From Mesorhizobium qingshengii (GTDB lineage: Bacteria; Pseudomonadota; Alphaproteobacteria; Rhizobiales; Rhizobiaceae), in the NCBI RefSeq assembly GCF_900103325.1, contig NZ_FMXM01000003.1, positions 62,001-126,000 on the forward strand: a stretch of 64,000 bases of DNA, given 5' to 3'. The notes beneath the pieces are model-generated. The model did no database searches. It saw nothing but the letters and a program-made list of their open reading frames with translations, and was not told the DNA's origin. A program made the translations under genes and the position numbers. Each line of letters starts with the position of its first letter. Position 1 is the stretch's first letter. This document shows, piece after piece, positions 43,242 to 51,689 of the stretch.

Positions 43242-44087
43242 ATGAAGCTGCTGCGCTATGGCGAGGTGGGGAGCGAACGTCCCGGCCTGCTCGATGCGGA
43301 TGGAACGATCCGCGATCTCTCCGCCCATGTCGCCGACATTGCCGGCACAACTCTTCATCCGGCCTCGCTGGACATGCTGGCCAGGCTCGATCCGAAGTCG
43401 CTGCCGGTGGTTGCCGGCAAGCCCCGCATCGGTGCCTGCGTTGCCGGCACCGGCAAGTTCATCTGCATCGGCCTCAACTATTCCGACCATGCCGCCGAGA
43501 CCGGCGCCACCGTGCCGCCGGAGCCGATCATCTTCATGAAAGCAAGCTCGGCCATTGTCGGTCCGGACGACGACGTGCTCATTCCGCGCGGCTCGGTCAA
43601 GACCGACTGGGAAGTCGAGCTTGGCGTGGTCATCGGCAAGACCGCCAAATATGTCAGCGAGGCCGACGCGCTCGACTATGTCGCCGGCTACTGCGTTTCG
43701 CATGACGTCTCGGAACGCGCCTTCCAGGCCGAGCGGCAGGGCCAGTGGACCAAGGGCAAGAGTTGCGACACGTTCGGCCCGATCGGCCCGTGGCTGGTAA
43801 CCAAGGACGAAGTGGCCGATCCGCAGAACATCAAGATGTGGCTGACTGTCAACGGCAAGACGATGCAGAACGGCTCGACCAAGACCATGGTCTATGGCGT
43901 GGCCTACCTGGTTTCCTACCTCAGCCAGTTCATGTCGCTGCACCCCGGCGACATCATTTCGACCGGCACGCCGCCCGGCGTCGGTCTCGGCATGAAGCCG
44001 CCGGTTTTCCTGAAGGCCGGCGACGTGGTGGAGCTTGGCATTGAGGGGCTCGGCCAGCAGAAGCAGACGTTCAAGGCTGACGTGTAG
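43242..44087 (+). CDS. Fumarylacetoacetate hydrolase family protein (2,4-diketo-3-deoxy-L-fuconate hydrolase-like)
   Basis: Metal-dependent C-C bond hydrolase, 281 residues. The FAH core includes CIGLNYSDHAAETG, the metal ligands in WEVELGVVIG (E124, E126) and D155 in SHDVSERA, and STGTPPGVGLGMKPP. With the upstream SDR it could convert 2-keto-3-deoxy sugar acids to pyruvate plus lactate. Names such as ureidoglycolate lyase are often given to this group in error. ATG 43242 follows GAGGAGACC. Confidence 0.92.
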   Translation: MKLLRYGEVGSERPGLLDADGTIRDLSAHVADIAGTTLHPASLDMLARLDPKSLPVVAGKPRIGACVAGTGKFICIGLNYSDHAAETGATVPPEPIIFMKASSAIVGPDDDVLIPRGSVKTDWEVELGVVIGKTAKYVSEADALDYVAGYCVSHDVSERAFQAERQGQWTKGKSCDTFGPIGPWLVTKDEVADPQNIKMWLTVNGKTMQNGSTKTMVYGVAYLVSYLSQFMSLHPGDIISTGTPPGVGLGMKPPVFLKAGDVVELGIEGLGQQKQTFKADV

Positions 44088-44106
44088 AAACCTTCCCTTC
44101 CCCCCC

Positions 44107-44262
44107 TGTGGGAGAAGGTGGATCGGCGCGTAGCGCCGAGACGGATGAGGGGTGCTGGAAGAAACGCGGCGTATAAAAATCAAAGGATTTGAGGCGCTCA
44201 GCGTAGCGATCCTTCCAACACCCCTCATCCGCCTTCACTTCGTTCAGGCACCTTCTCCCACA
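44107..44262. repeat. Large nested inverted repeat between convergent genes
   Basis: Outer arms TGTGGGAGAAGGTG (44107-44120) and CACCTTCTCCCACA (44249-44262), perfect over 14 bp. Inner arms CGGATGAGGGGTG (44142-44154) and CACCCCTCATCCG (44219-44231), perfect over 13 bp. A 60-bp AT-richer centre separates them. This is a RIME-like mobile repeat filling almost the whole space between the hydrolase and ATPase genes, and would act as a terminator for both. Confidence 0.85.
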
Positions 44263-44282
44263 AGGGGGAGAAGGTATAGGCG

Positions 44283-45281
44283 CTACTTCAGCACCTTCCC
44301 ATCCGCTCCAAACCGATAGGTCTTCGCCGGATCCGGCGTCGCATAGAGCGTCGCACCCGGTTCGGCATCATAGACACCGAAAATCCGCACCGTGATCAGC
44401 CCGGCCTTTTCGCAGTCGAGATAGAGGTTGGTGTCGGCGCCGAGATGCTCGGCATGCACCACCGTTCCCTTCCAGCTGCCCGACTTCGGATCAACCGTCA
44501 GATGTTCCGGCCGCACGCCGATGGTCTTGGCCGTCTCGCCGAGACGGGCACCATCGATGAAATTCATCTTTGGTGAGCCGATGAAGCCGGCGACGAACTC
44601 GTTCGCCGGCGAATTGTAGAGTTCCATCGGGCCGCCGATCTGCTCGATCCGACCGGCATTGAGCACGACGATCTTGTCGGCCAGCGTCATCGCCTCGACC
44701 TGGTCGTGGGTGACGTAGATCATTGTCGCCTTCAGCCGGCGGTGCAGCTGTGCGATCTCCAGCCGCGTGTTGACGCGCAGCGCGGCGTCGAGGTTCGACA
44801 ATGGCTCGTCGAACAGGAACAGCTTGGGCTCGCGCACCACGGCGCGGCCGATGGCGACGCGCTGGCGCTGGCCGCCGGACAGTTCGGCCGGGCGCCGTTC
44901 AAGATAAGGTTCCAGCGACAGCATCGACGAGGCAATGCCGATGCGCCGCTCGATCTCGGCCGTAGGCGTGCCCGCCTGCTTGAGGCCAAGGCCCATATTG
45001 TTCTTCACCGTCAGGTGCGGATAGAGCGCATAGGTCTGGAACACCATGGCGATACCGCGCTTGGCCGGCGGCGTCGCCGAGACATCCTCGCCGTCGATGA
45101 CCACTCGGCCCGAGGTCGAATCCTCCAGCCCGGCGATGACCCTGAGCAGGGTCGACTTGCCGCAGCCAGAAGGACCGACGAAGACGACGAATTCGCCATC
45201 GGTCACTTCGAGGTTGATGCCCTTCAGCACCTCGACCGGCCCGAAGGCCTTCTTCACATTCTCGATTTTCAGCGAGCCCAC
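44283..45281 (-). CDS. ugpC: Sugar ABC transporter ATP-binding protein (UgpC/MalK type)
   Basis: ATPase of 332 residues for a CUT1 sugar importer. Walker [10 protein letters not shown] (38-46), [16 protein letters not shown] signature, Walker [13 protein letters not shown] and the switch histidine in [19 protein letters not shown]. The C-terminal TOBE-type domain (about 235-332) includes [10 protein letters not shown]. It ends the murQ-led operon and lies 33 nt after the oxidoreductase gene. The symbol denotes the family, not glycerol-3-phosphate specificity. Confidence 0.95.
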   Translation of the reverse strand: MGSLKIENVKKAFGPVEVLKGINLEVTDGEFVVFVGPSGCGKSTLLRVIAGLEDSTSGRVVIDGEDVSATPPAKRGIAMVFQTYALYPHLTVKNNMGLGLKQAGTPTAEIERRIGIASSMLSLEPYLERRPAELSGGQRQRVAIGRAVVREPKLFLFDEPLSNLDAALRVNTRLEIAQLHRRLKATMIYVTHDQVEAMTLADKIVVLNAGRIEQIGGPMELYNSPANEFVAGFIGSPKMNFIDGARLGETAKTIGVRPEHLTVDPKSGSWKGTVVHAEHLGADTNLYLDCEKAGLITVRIFGVYDAEPGATLYATPDPAKTYRFGADGKVLK

Positions 45282-45314
45282 GGCTTCGTTCCTGTCGTTA
45301 GAGTTTGACTCGTC

Positions 45315-46376
45315 CTAGAGCTTGACTGGGGCGCCGCTGCGCACGCTCTCATCGGCGGCAAGGCAGACGGCCAGCGATTTGACCGCGTCGTCCATGTGTC
45401 TGGTGAGATCGAGATCCTCGCGGATCGCCTTCAGCACGAAGGCCTGTTCGAGATCGCAAAGGTCCTGGTGCCCGGGCTCGCCCTGCATCGACAGCATTTC
45501 GTCCGGGTTCGCGAACTTGCCGTCCGGGCCGGTCGCAGCGCTGTGCAGGCGGATGGTCGAGGTCTTGGTGTGGGTGTCGATGTCGTCGGACTTCACACCT
45601 TCCTTCATGACGATCGAGACGCAGCCATTCGGCGAAATGACGTCCTTCACGAAGAAAGCCGTCTCCGAAATCATCGGTCCCCAGCCGGCTTCATACCAGC
45701 CGACCGAACCGTCGTCGAACAGCACCTGAAGATGGCCGTAATTGTACATCGTGGGCGCAACTTCGTCGGTGAGCCGCACGCCCATGCCGCGCACCTCGAC
45801 CGGTTTCGCGTCGGTGATCTGCAGCATCACGTCGAGATAGTGCACGCCGCAGTCGACGATCGGCGAGGTCGTCTGCATCAACTGCTTGTGCGTCTCCCAG
45901 GTATGGCCCGAGGATTGCTGGTTGAGGTTCATGCGGAAGACGTAAGGGCCGCCGAGCTTGCGCGCCTCGGCGATCAGCCTGATCCACGACGGATGATGGC
46001 GCAGGATGTAGCCGATCACCAGCTTCCTGCCATTGGCCTTGGCCGCCGCGACGACGCGTTTTGCATCCGCCACCGTCGTTGCCAGCGGCTTCTCGACGAA
46101 GACATGGCAGCCGGCCTCGAACGCCTTCACCGCATAGTCGGCATGGCTGTCGGAATAGGTGGCGATGCAGGCGACGTCAGGCTTTTCGTCGCGCAGCACC
46201 TCGTCGAAGGAGCGCCTGATGCCATAGCCCGACAACCCCTCAGGCAGCGGCACGTCGGAGCGGTTGATCAGCGCCGCGATCTCGAAGCCCGGATTGGTGT
46301 GATAGGCCAGCGCATGGCTGCGGCCCATATTGCCGAGACCGGCGACGACAACGCGAAGGGGTTTTGACGAACTCAC
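45315..46376 (-). CDS. Gfo/Idh/MocA-family oxidoreductase
   Basis: NAD(P)-dependent sugar dehydrogenase family, 353 residues. The Rossmann motif VAGLGNMGRSHA (about 9-20), the EKPLA lysine (about K93) and the Y-I-L-R-x-H-P segment are conserved; catalytic Asp/His appear in IVDCGVHYLDVM. GTG 46376 overlaps the permease stop as GTGA. In an amino-sugar import operon it may oxidise or epimerise a sugar or its lactyl ether before further breakdown. Substrate not determinable. Confidence 0.9.
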   Translation of the reverse strand: MSSSKPLRVVVAGLGNMGRSHALAYHTNPGFEIAALINRSDVPLPEGLSGYGIRRSFDEVLRDEKPDVACIATYSDSHADYAVKAFEAGCHVFVEKPLATTVADAKRVVAAAKANGRKLVIGYILRHHPSWIRLIAEARKLGGPYVFRMNLNQQSSGHTWETHKQLMQTTSPIVDCGVHYLDVMLQITDAKPVEVRGMGVRLTDEVAPTMYNYGHLQVLFDDGSVGWYEAGWGPMISETAFFVKDVISPNGCVSIVMKEGVKSDDIDTHTKTSTIRLHSAATGPDGKFANPDEMLSMQGEPGHQDLCDLEQAFVLKAIREDLDLTRHMDDAVKSLAVCLAADESVRSGAPVKL

Positions 46377-47212
46377 TTGACGGCTCCGGAGGTGATGCCG
46401 CGGATCAGCTGCCGCGAGAAGATGACGTAGAGGATCAGCACTGGCATGATCGCCAGCGACAGTGCCGCCAGGATGGCGTTCCAGTTGGTGACGAACTGGC
46501 CGAGGAACAGCTGTGCGCCGAGCGTCACCGTCTTGGTTTCTTCCGACGGTGCCAGGATCAGCGGGAACCACAGATCGTTCCAGATCGGGATCATGGTGAA
46601 GACGGCGACCGTCGCCATCGATGGCCGCACCAGCGGCAGCACCAGGCGGAAGAAGATGGTGTATTCCGACAGCCCGTCGATGCGGCCGGCATTCTTCAGG
46701 TCGTCGGACACCTGCTTCATGAATTCCGACAGGATGAAGACGGCAAGCGGCAGCCCTTGCGCGGTGTAGACCAGGATCAGCGCCGTCAGCGTGTTGACCA
46801 GCCCGCTTGCCACCATCAGTTGCAGGATGGCGACAGTGCCCAGCCGGATCGGGATCATGATGCCGAGCGCCAGGTAGAGGCCCATCAGCGAATTGCCGCG
46901 AAAGCGATATTCCGACAGCGCGAAAGCGGCCATGGCGCCGAACAGAAGCACGAAGAACAGCGAGGCGACGGTGACGACGAGGCTGTTCTGGAAATAGTGG
47001 ATGAAGTCGCCCTGGCCGATCACGGTGGTGTAGCCGATCAGGTCGAAGGTCTTCGGCGTCGGCGGCGTCAGCGGCGCGCCGAAGATGCCCGCGCGCGACT
47101 TGAACGAATTCATGATCACCAGGATCACCGGAAACAGCGCGATCGCCGTGTAGGTCAACAGGATCGCGTGGGCGCCGACGGTGCGGGGCAGCGAACGGGT
47201 GGCGGTGCTCAT
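46373..47212 (-). CDS. CUT1 sugar ABC transporter permease (MalG/UgpE type)
   Basis: Permease of 279 residues, six predicted membrane segments. The EAA loop is DLKNAGRIDGLSEYTIFFRLVLPLVRPS and NDLWFPLIL follows, both typical of the MalG side. ATG 47212 has GGGGCAAGAG upstream. It is coupled to the oxidoreductase gene downstream (GTGA). Confidence 0.94.
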   Translation of the reverse strand: MSTATRSLPRTVGAHAILLTYTAIALFPVILVIMNSFKSRAGIFGAPLTPPTPKTFDLIGYTTVIGQGDFIHYFQNSLVVTVASLFFVLLFGAMAAFALSEYRFRGNSLMGLYLALGIMIPIRLGTVAILQLMVASGLVNTLTALILVYTAQGLPLAVFILSEFMKQVSDDLKNAGRIDGLSEYTIFFRLVLPLVRPSMATVAVFTMIPIWNDLWFPLILAPSEETKTVTLGAQLFLGQFVTNWNAILAALSLAIMPVLILYVIFSRQLIRGITSGAVK

Positions 47213-47222
47213 CTCTTGCCCC

Positions 47223-48152
47223 TTAGAACTGGTAGCGACGCAGGCGCGTCTGCACGAGGAACAGATAGACGCAGACGCCGCCAAGGATGATCAGGAACAT
47301 CATCGTGGCGATCGCCGCCCCCATGTTGGGGTCGCCGACCTGCAACTGGAAGCCGAAGAAGGCGCGGTAGAGGAAGGTGCCGAGAATATCGGTGGAATAG
47401 TTCGGCCCGGCGAGCGCGCCTTGCGCGGTGTAGATCAGGTCGAAGGCGTTGAAATTGCCGACGAAGGTGAGGATCGAGATGATGCCGATCGACGGCAGGA
47501 TCAGCGGCAGCTTGATCTTCCAGAACTGCGACAGGCCAGTGATGCCGTCGCACTCGGCCGCCTCGATCACCTCTTCGGGGATCGACAGCAGGGCGGCGTA
47601 GATCAGCATCATCGGGATGCCGACGAACTGCCACACCGAGATCAGGCTGAGCGCCGTCAGCGCATACTGCTCCTTGCCCAGCCATGGCGTGAACAGGCTT
47701 TTCAGGCCGACCAGGTCCATCATATGCGGCGCCACGCCCCATAGCGGCGAAAGGATCAGCTTCCAGGCGAAGCCGACGATGACGAAGGACAGGATGGTCG
47801 GCACGAAGATCGCCGTGCGGTAGAAGGCGGCGAATCTGAGCCTCGGGCTGGACAGCAAGGCCGCCAGCATGACGCCGATCGGGTTCTGCACCAGCATGTG
47901 AATGATGAAGAACCAGGTGTTGTTCCTGAGTGCGTTCCAGAAACCCACCGACCAGTTGGGGTCGCCGAACAGCGTGCGGAAATTTTCCAGCCCGACGAAG
48001 ATCTGGTGCTGCTCGATGTTGCGGAACAGCGATAGCTGCAGCGTGCCGGCCAGCGGCAGGATCATGATCGCCGTGTAGACGAGCAACGCCGGCGCCAGGA
48101 AGACGCCGATGTGCCAGCGGGTCGGTCGTTTCGGTCGTGTTTCTGCGGCCAT
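47223..48152 (-). CDS. CUT1 sugar ABC transporter permease (MalF/UgpA type)
   Basis: Permease of 309 residues. An N-terminal membrane segment FLAPALLVYTAIMILPLAGTLQLSLF, the EAA loop VIEAAECDGITGLSQFWKIKLPLILPS and the final NFNAFDLIYTAQGA region identify it. It lies 235 nt after the binding protein gene, a gap with two hairpins, and 10 nt before its partner permease. Confidence 0.94.
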   Translation of the reverse strand: MAAETRPKRPTRWHIGVFLAPALLVYTAIMILPLAGTLQLSLFRNIEQHQIFVGLENFRTLFGDPNWSVGFWNALRNNTWFFIIHMLVQNPIGVMLAALLSSPRLRFAAFYRTAIFVPTILSFVIVGFAWKLILSPLWGVAPHMMDLVGLKSLFTPWLGKEQYALTALSLISVWQFVGIPMMLIYAALLSIPEEVIEAAECDGITGLSQFWKIKLPLILPSIGIISILTFVGNFNAFDLIYTAQGALAGPNYSTDILGTFLYRAFFGFQLQVGDPNMGAAIATMMFLIILGGVCVYLFLVQTRLRRYQF

Positions 48153-48227
48153 GAGTTCGGTCCCCGCCGTCTCTCGGTTCCAAATGATGTCGATGCTAGA
48201 TGATGCCTCGATGCACTGCCCGGATTT

Positions 48228-48373
48228 CCTTCCCGTGCAGGAAGGACAAAGGCCTGTGACAGGTCAGCTTCACCTTCCCCTACGCAGAGGGTAAGGCCGA
48301 GAGGCCACGCCGACAATCACAGCCTGAAAACCAGGATAGTCCGAAACCGGCCAGGCCTGCGCCCGGCCGGCTT
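48228..48373 (-). terminator. Hairpins after the sugar-binding protein gene
   Basis: Two stem-loops lie in the 235-nt gap: one with arms AACCGGCC (48345-48352) and GGCCGG (48365-48370), just past the stop, and CCTTCC-GGAAGG (48228-48245) further on. There is no U-run. Such hairpins often let the binding protein be made in excess over the permeases by stabilising the upstream mRNA. Confidence 0.45.
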
Positions 48374-48387
48374 CGTTGCCTGAGCTC

Positions 48388-49647
48388 TTACTTGGCCGGC
48401 TTGTACCAGCTGTCGAGACCGGTCTGCAGCTTCTTGGCGGCAGCTTCCGGGGTGTCGGTGCCGTTGATGACGTTGGCCGATTCAACCCACGTCTCGTTTT
48501 CGAGGTTCGGCGTGCCGCGCGACAGGATCTGGTAGGTCGAGCGGATCGTCGACTTGCACTTGCCGCGCCAGGAAACGAATTCCTGCGCCAGCGGATCTTC
48601 CATCTTCACCGGCGAGGAGTTCAGGCTGAAGAAGCCCGGCAGCGCGTTGGCGTAGATGGTGGCGAAGTCCGGCGAGGCGACCCAGGACAGGAAGGTCTTG
48701 GCGGCGTCGGCGTTCTTCGAAGCTGCATTCAGGCCCATGCCGATATCGGTATGGTCGGAGATGTAGCAGGTGTCGCCGGCCTTCTCGACCGGCGGCGGGA
48801 AGGCGCCCATCTTGAACTGGGCCTGGGTGTTGAACAGGCCGATTTCCCACGAACCGGCCGGGTAGATGGCGGCGCGGCCGAGGGTGAAGAGGTTCTGGCT
48901 GTCCGGATAGGTCTGTGCCTCGAAGCCGTCGCCGAGATACGGCTTCCACTTGGCCAGTTCCTCATACGGCGCGACCCAGTCCTTGTCGGTCAGCTTCTGT
49001 TCGCCCTTGATCAAGGCGGCGCGGCCGTCCTCGCCCTTCCAGTAGTTGGGGCCGATGTTCTGGTAGCCCATCGTCGCGGCTTCCCAGAGATCCTTGGTGC
49101 CCATCGCCATCGGGATGTAGGTGCCGTCGGCCTTGATCTTATCGAGCGCGGCGAAGAACTCGTCGCGGGTCTGCGGCACCTTGATGCCGAGCTTGTCGAA
49201 GGCATCCTTGTTGTAGATGAAGCCGTGGATGACGGAGGCCATCGGCACGCAGAAGCTCGCCTTGCCGTCGTCGGTCTGCCAGGCGGCCTTGGCCACGGGC
49301 GAGAAATTCTCCATACCGGGCAGCGCCGAGAGGTCGGCGAGGTTGCCCTTCTTGTAGAGTTCAAGCGACTTGTCGAACGGGCGGCAGGTGATCAGGTCGC
49401 CCGCCGAACCGGCGGCGAGCTTGGCGCCGAGCGCGGCGTCATATTCGGTCGGCGCCGACGGGGCGAACACCACCTTGATGCCCGGGTTCTTGGCTTCGAA
49501 AGCCGGGATCAGCTTATCCTTCCAGATGGCAAGGTCGTCGCCGCGCCAGCTTTCGATGTTGAGCGTTACGTCTGCGGCAGAAGCCACCCCGGCGGTGCCG
49601 AGAATGCTGGTGCCCAGAAGCAGTGCCGTCAGTAGTTTCGTTGTCAT
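48388..49647 (-). CDS. Sugar ABC transporter substrate-binding protein (CUT1)
   Basis: Periplasmic SBP_bac_1 protein of 419 residues. A signal peptide ends near GVASA24-ADV. NIESWRGDDLAIWKDKLIPAFEAKNPGIKVVF opens the mature domain, and GRAAIYPAGSWEIGLF plus FLSWVASPDFATIYANALPG are family blocks. It starts 2 nt past the murQ stop. Context suggests an amino sugar, chito-oligosaccharide or muropeptide sugar as ligand. Confidence 0.93.
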   Translation of the reverse strand: MTTKLLTALLLGTSILGTAGVASAADVTLNIESWRGDDLAIWKDKLIPAFEAKNPGIKVVFAPSAPTEYDAALGAKLAAGSAGDLITCRPFDKSLELYKKGNLADLSALPGMENFSPVAKAAWQTDDGKASFCVPMASVIHGFIYNKDAFDKLGIKVPQTRDEFFAALDKIKADGTYIPMAMGTKDLWEAATMGYQNIGPNYWKGEDGRAALIKGEQKLTDKDWVAPYEELAKWKPYLGDGFEAQTYPDSQNLFTLGRAAIYPAGSWEIGLFNTQAQFKMGAFPPPVEKAGDTCYISDHTDIGMGLNAASKNADAAKTFLSWVASPDFATIYANALPGFFSLNSSPVKMEDPLAQEFVSWRGKCKSTIRSTYQILSRGTPNLENETWVESANVINGTDTPEAAAKKLQTGLDSWYKPAK

Positions 49648-49649
49648 GC

Positions 49650-50609
49650 TCAGTCTCCCTGTTGACCTTTTTCAGGTTCGGTTTTGATGAGAACGGAGGC
49701 AGTGCGCCCCTTGCTCCCCTCGATCGCGGAAAGGGCCGGCCGAAGCTTCTGGCCGGCCTCTTCCAGTATCTTCTCGGCCGCATCGGCGCTGTCGGCGCCG
49801 GCGGCGAGCAGAATGGCGGTCTTGACCGCGCCGCCACTCTTCTCGAGCAGCCGGGCCGCTTCGTCCCTGCCGCGCCCGCTGACGGCGGCGACAATGCGCG
49901 CCGCGCGATCACGCAGCTTGATGTTGTCGGCCATGAGGTTGACCATGTAGCCGTCATGCACGTGACCGAGATGGACGGCGGTCAATGTCGACAGCATGTT
50001 GAGCGCGATTTTCTGAGCGGTGCCCGCGCCCATGCGGGTCGAGCCGGCGATCAGCTCCGGCGGCGTTTCCAGCAGGATGGCGGTTTCGGCCTGCCGGAGC
50101 AGGAGCGAATCGCGGTTGTTGGCGATACCGATGGTGGCGGCACCCCGGCGCCGCGCGTCCTCGATGGCCCGCACCGCATAGGGCGTCGTGCCGCTGGCGG
50201 AGACAGCGATCAGACAATCGCCCGCGCCAATGCCGGCATTGGCTACGGCCGTCGCGGCCTCCTCGGTATCATCTTCGGGCCCGCCGGCCAGTGTCCTGAA
50301 AGCCGCGTCGCCGCCGGCGATCAGGATGGCGATGCGGTCGCGGTGAATGCCGAACGTGCCTGGCAGTTCAAGCGCATCGGCCAGTGCCATCAGGCCGGAG
50401 CTGCCGGCTGCCGCGTAGGCGAGCTTGCCGCCGCTCTTCAGCCGGCCGGCGATGATCTCGGCTGCCCTGGCGATTGAGGGAATGGCTTGGCGTACGACCT
50501 TTGCGGCTTCGATCTGCGCATCGGCCAACGAAGCAAGGATGGCGTCGGGGGCCTGAATATCCAGACCCTCGGCATTCTGGTGAAGCGCTTCGGTGCGCGT
50601 TTCGGCCAT
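49650..50609 (-). CDS. murQ: N-acetylmuramic acid 6-phosphate etherase
   Basis: SIS-domain enzyme of 319 residues removing D-lactate from MurNAc-6-phosphate to give GlcNAc-6-phosphate. MurQ features: AYAAAGSSGLMALADALELPGTFG, VSASGTTPYAVRAIEDARRRGA, and GSTRMGAGTAQKIALNMLSTLTAVHLG with GYMVNLMADNIKLRDRAARIV. ATG 50609 has GGAGG at 10-12 nt. It leads the minus-strand operon and is divergent from the kinase-deacetylase operon that would use its product. Confidence 0.94.
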   Translation of the reverse strand: MAETRTEALHQNAEGLDIQAPDAILASLADAQIEAAKVVRQAIPSIARAAEIIAGRLKSGGKLAYAAAGSSGLMALADALELPGTFGIHRDRIAILIAGGDAAFRTLAGGPEDDTEEAATAVANAGIGAGDCLIAVSASGTTPYAVRAIEDARRRGAATIGIANNRDSLLLRQAETAILLETPPELIAGSTRMGAGTAQKIALNMLSTLTAVHLGHVHDGYMVNLMADNIKLRDRAARIVAAVSGRGRDEAARLLEKSGGAVKTAILLAAGADSADAAEKILEEAGQKLRPALSAIEGSKGRTASVLIKTEPEKGQQGD

Positions 50610-50621
50610 CCCGGTACCTCC

Positions 50622-50650
50622 AATACCAGAACAATACCAAAAAAATACCA
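50622..50650 (-). promoter_or_regulatory. Three phased AATACCA repeats upstream of murQ
   Basis: AATACCA starts at 50622, 50633 and 50644, exactly 11 bp apart, just before murQ. On the minus strand these read TGGTATT. They match the pair on the other side of the divergent promoter region and are probable sites for the HutC-type regulator of this cluster. Confidence 0.7.
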
Positions 50651-50766
50651 CTTGTCCACACGCATTAACGAAGTCCCGAGTCGGAAATCGCTGAGCCGGC
50701 GAAATGCCTAGGTTTTTCAATAAAATACGCCTTAATCTTTTTGAAACGGAAATTAACCCTTGGCTA

Positions 50767-50785
50767 TTGGTATTTTATTGGTATT
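50767..50785 (+). promoter_or_regulatory. Two phased TTGGTATT repeats upstream of the kinase operon
   Basis: TTGGTATT at 50767-50774 and 50778-50785, 11 bp apart, 23 nt before the kinase start. Same sequence and spacing as the murQ-side repeats, but in the opposite orientation, so the region is roughly symmetrical. Confidence 0.7.
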
Positions 50786-50807
50786 ATCCGCCCGGAGGAG
50801 AAATCGC

Positions 50808-51689
50808 GTGAATTTCGTGCTCGGTATCGATGGCGGCGGCACCAGCTGCAGGGCTGCCCTGGCGACGGTGGACGGCGCGGTCATTGGCCGCGCCAAGAGC
50901 GGCGCCGCCAATATCCGCACCGATCTCACCGGCGCCCGATCGAACATCGTCGAGGCCGCGCGGCAGGCGTTCATCGCCGCCGGGCAGGATCCCGAATTCA
51001 TCCCGCAAACACCGGCCATTCTCGGCCTTGCCGGCGCCAATGTCGGCACCTACAGGCAGCAGCTTGAAGCCATCCTGCCGTTCAGCATCAGCCGCGTCGA
51101 GACCGACGCCGAAATCGCACTCGAAGGGGCTGTAGGCTCCGGTGACGGCGCCATGGCGATCCTCGGCACGGGTACCGCCTACATGGCGCGCAAGAACGGC
51201 AAGTCGCGCGCCATCGGCGGCTGGGGTTTCCAGGTCGGCGACCAGGGCAGCGGCGCCCGCATCGGCCGCGACCTGCTCGAACAGACGCTGCTCGCCTATG
51301 ACGGCGTCCGCGCGGGTTCGCCGCTGACGCAGAGCATGCTCGCCGTTTTCCGCAACAACCCGGAGGACGTTGTCGAATTCACCACCAACGCCAAGCCCGG
51401 CGATTTCGGCGGCTTCGCGCCCAAGGTGTTCGAGCACGCCGAGAAGGGCGACAGCGTCGCCAACTGGATCCTCGACAGGGCAATCACCGACGTCGAGGCC
51501 TCGCTCGGCGCACTCGACCTTGCCGACGACGCGCCGCTCTGCCTGCTCGGCGGGCTGGCGCCGCTCTACGCGCCGCGCCTGTCGGCGCGCTACCGGGCAT
51601 TGCTGAAGCCGCCGCTCGACGACGCACTGGGCGGCGCCGTGCAGATGGCGGTTCGCCTTTTCGCCAGACCAGCGGAGGCCGCGCGATGA
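50808..51689 (+). CDS. BadF/BadG/BcrA/BcrD-type N-acetylglucosamine kinase
   Basis: ASKHA-fold sugar kinase of 293 residues. Phosphate 1 motif GIDGGGTSCRAALA (6-19), ILGLAGANVGTYRQQ, the phosphate 2 region AILGTGTAYMARKNG and GGWGFQVGDQGSGARIGRDLLEQ are as in NAGK-like kinases. It likely makes GlcNAc-6-P or MurNAc-6-P from imported sugar. GTG 50808 has GGAGGAG 7 nt upstream. It overlaps the gntR gene by ATGA. Confidence 0.91.
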   Translation: MNFVLGIDGGGTSCRAALATVDGAVIGRAKSGAANIRTDLTGARSNIVEAARQAFIAAGQDPEFIPQTPAILGLAGANVGTYRQQLEAILPFSISRVETDAEIALEGAVGSGDGAMAILGTGTAYMARKNGKSRAIGGWGFQVGDQGSGARIGRDLLEQTLLAYDGVRAGSPLTQSMLAVFRNNPEDVVEFTTNAKPGDFGGFAPKVFEHAEKGDSVANWILDRAITDVEASLGALDLADDAPLCLLGGLAPLYAPRLSARYRALLKPPLDDALGGAVQMAVRLFARPAEAAR

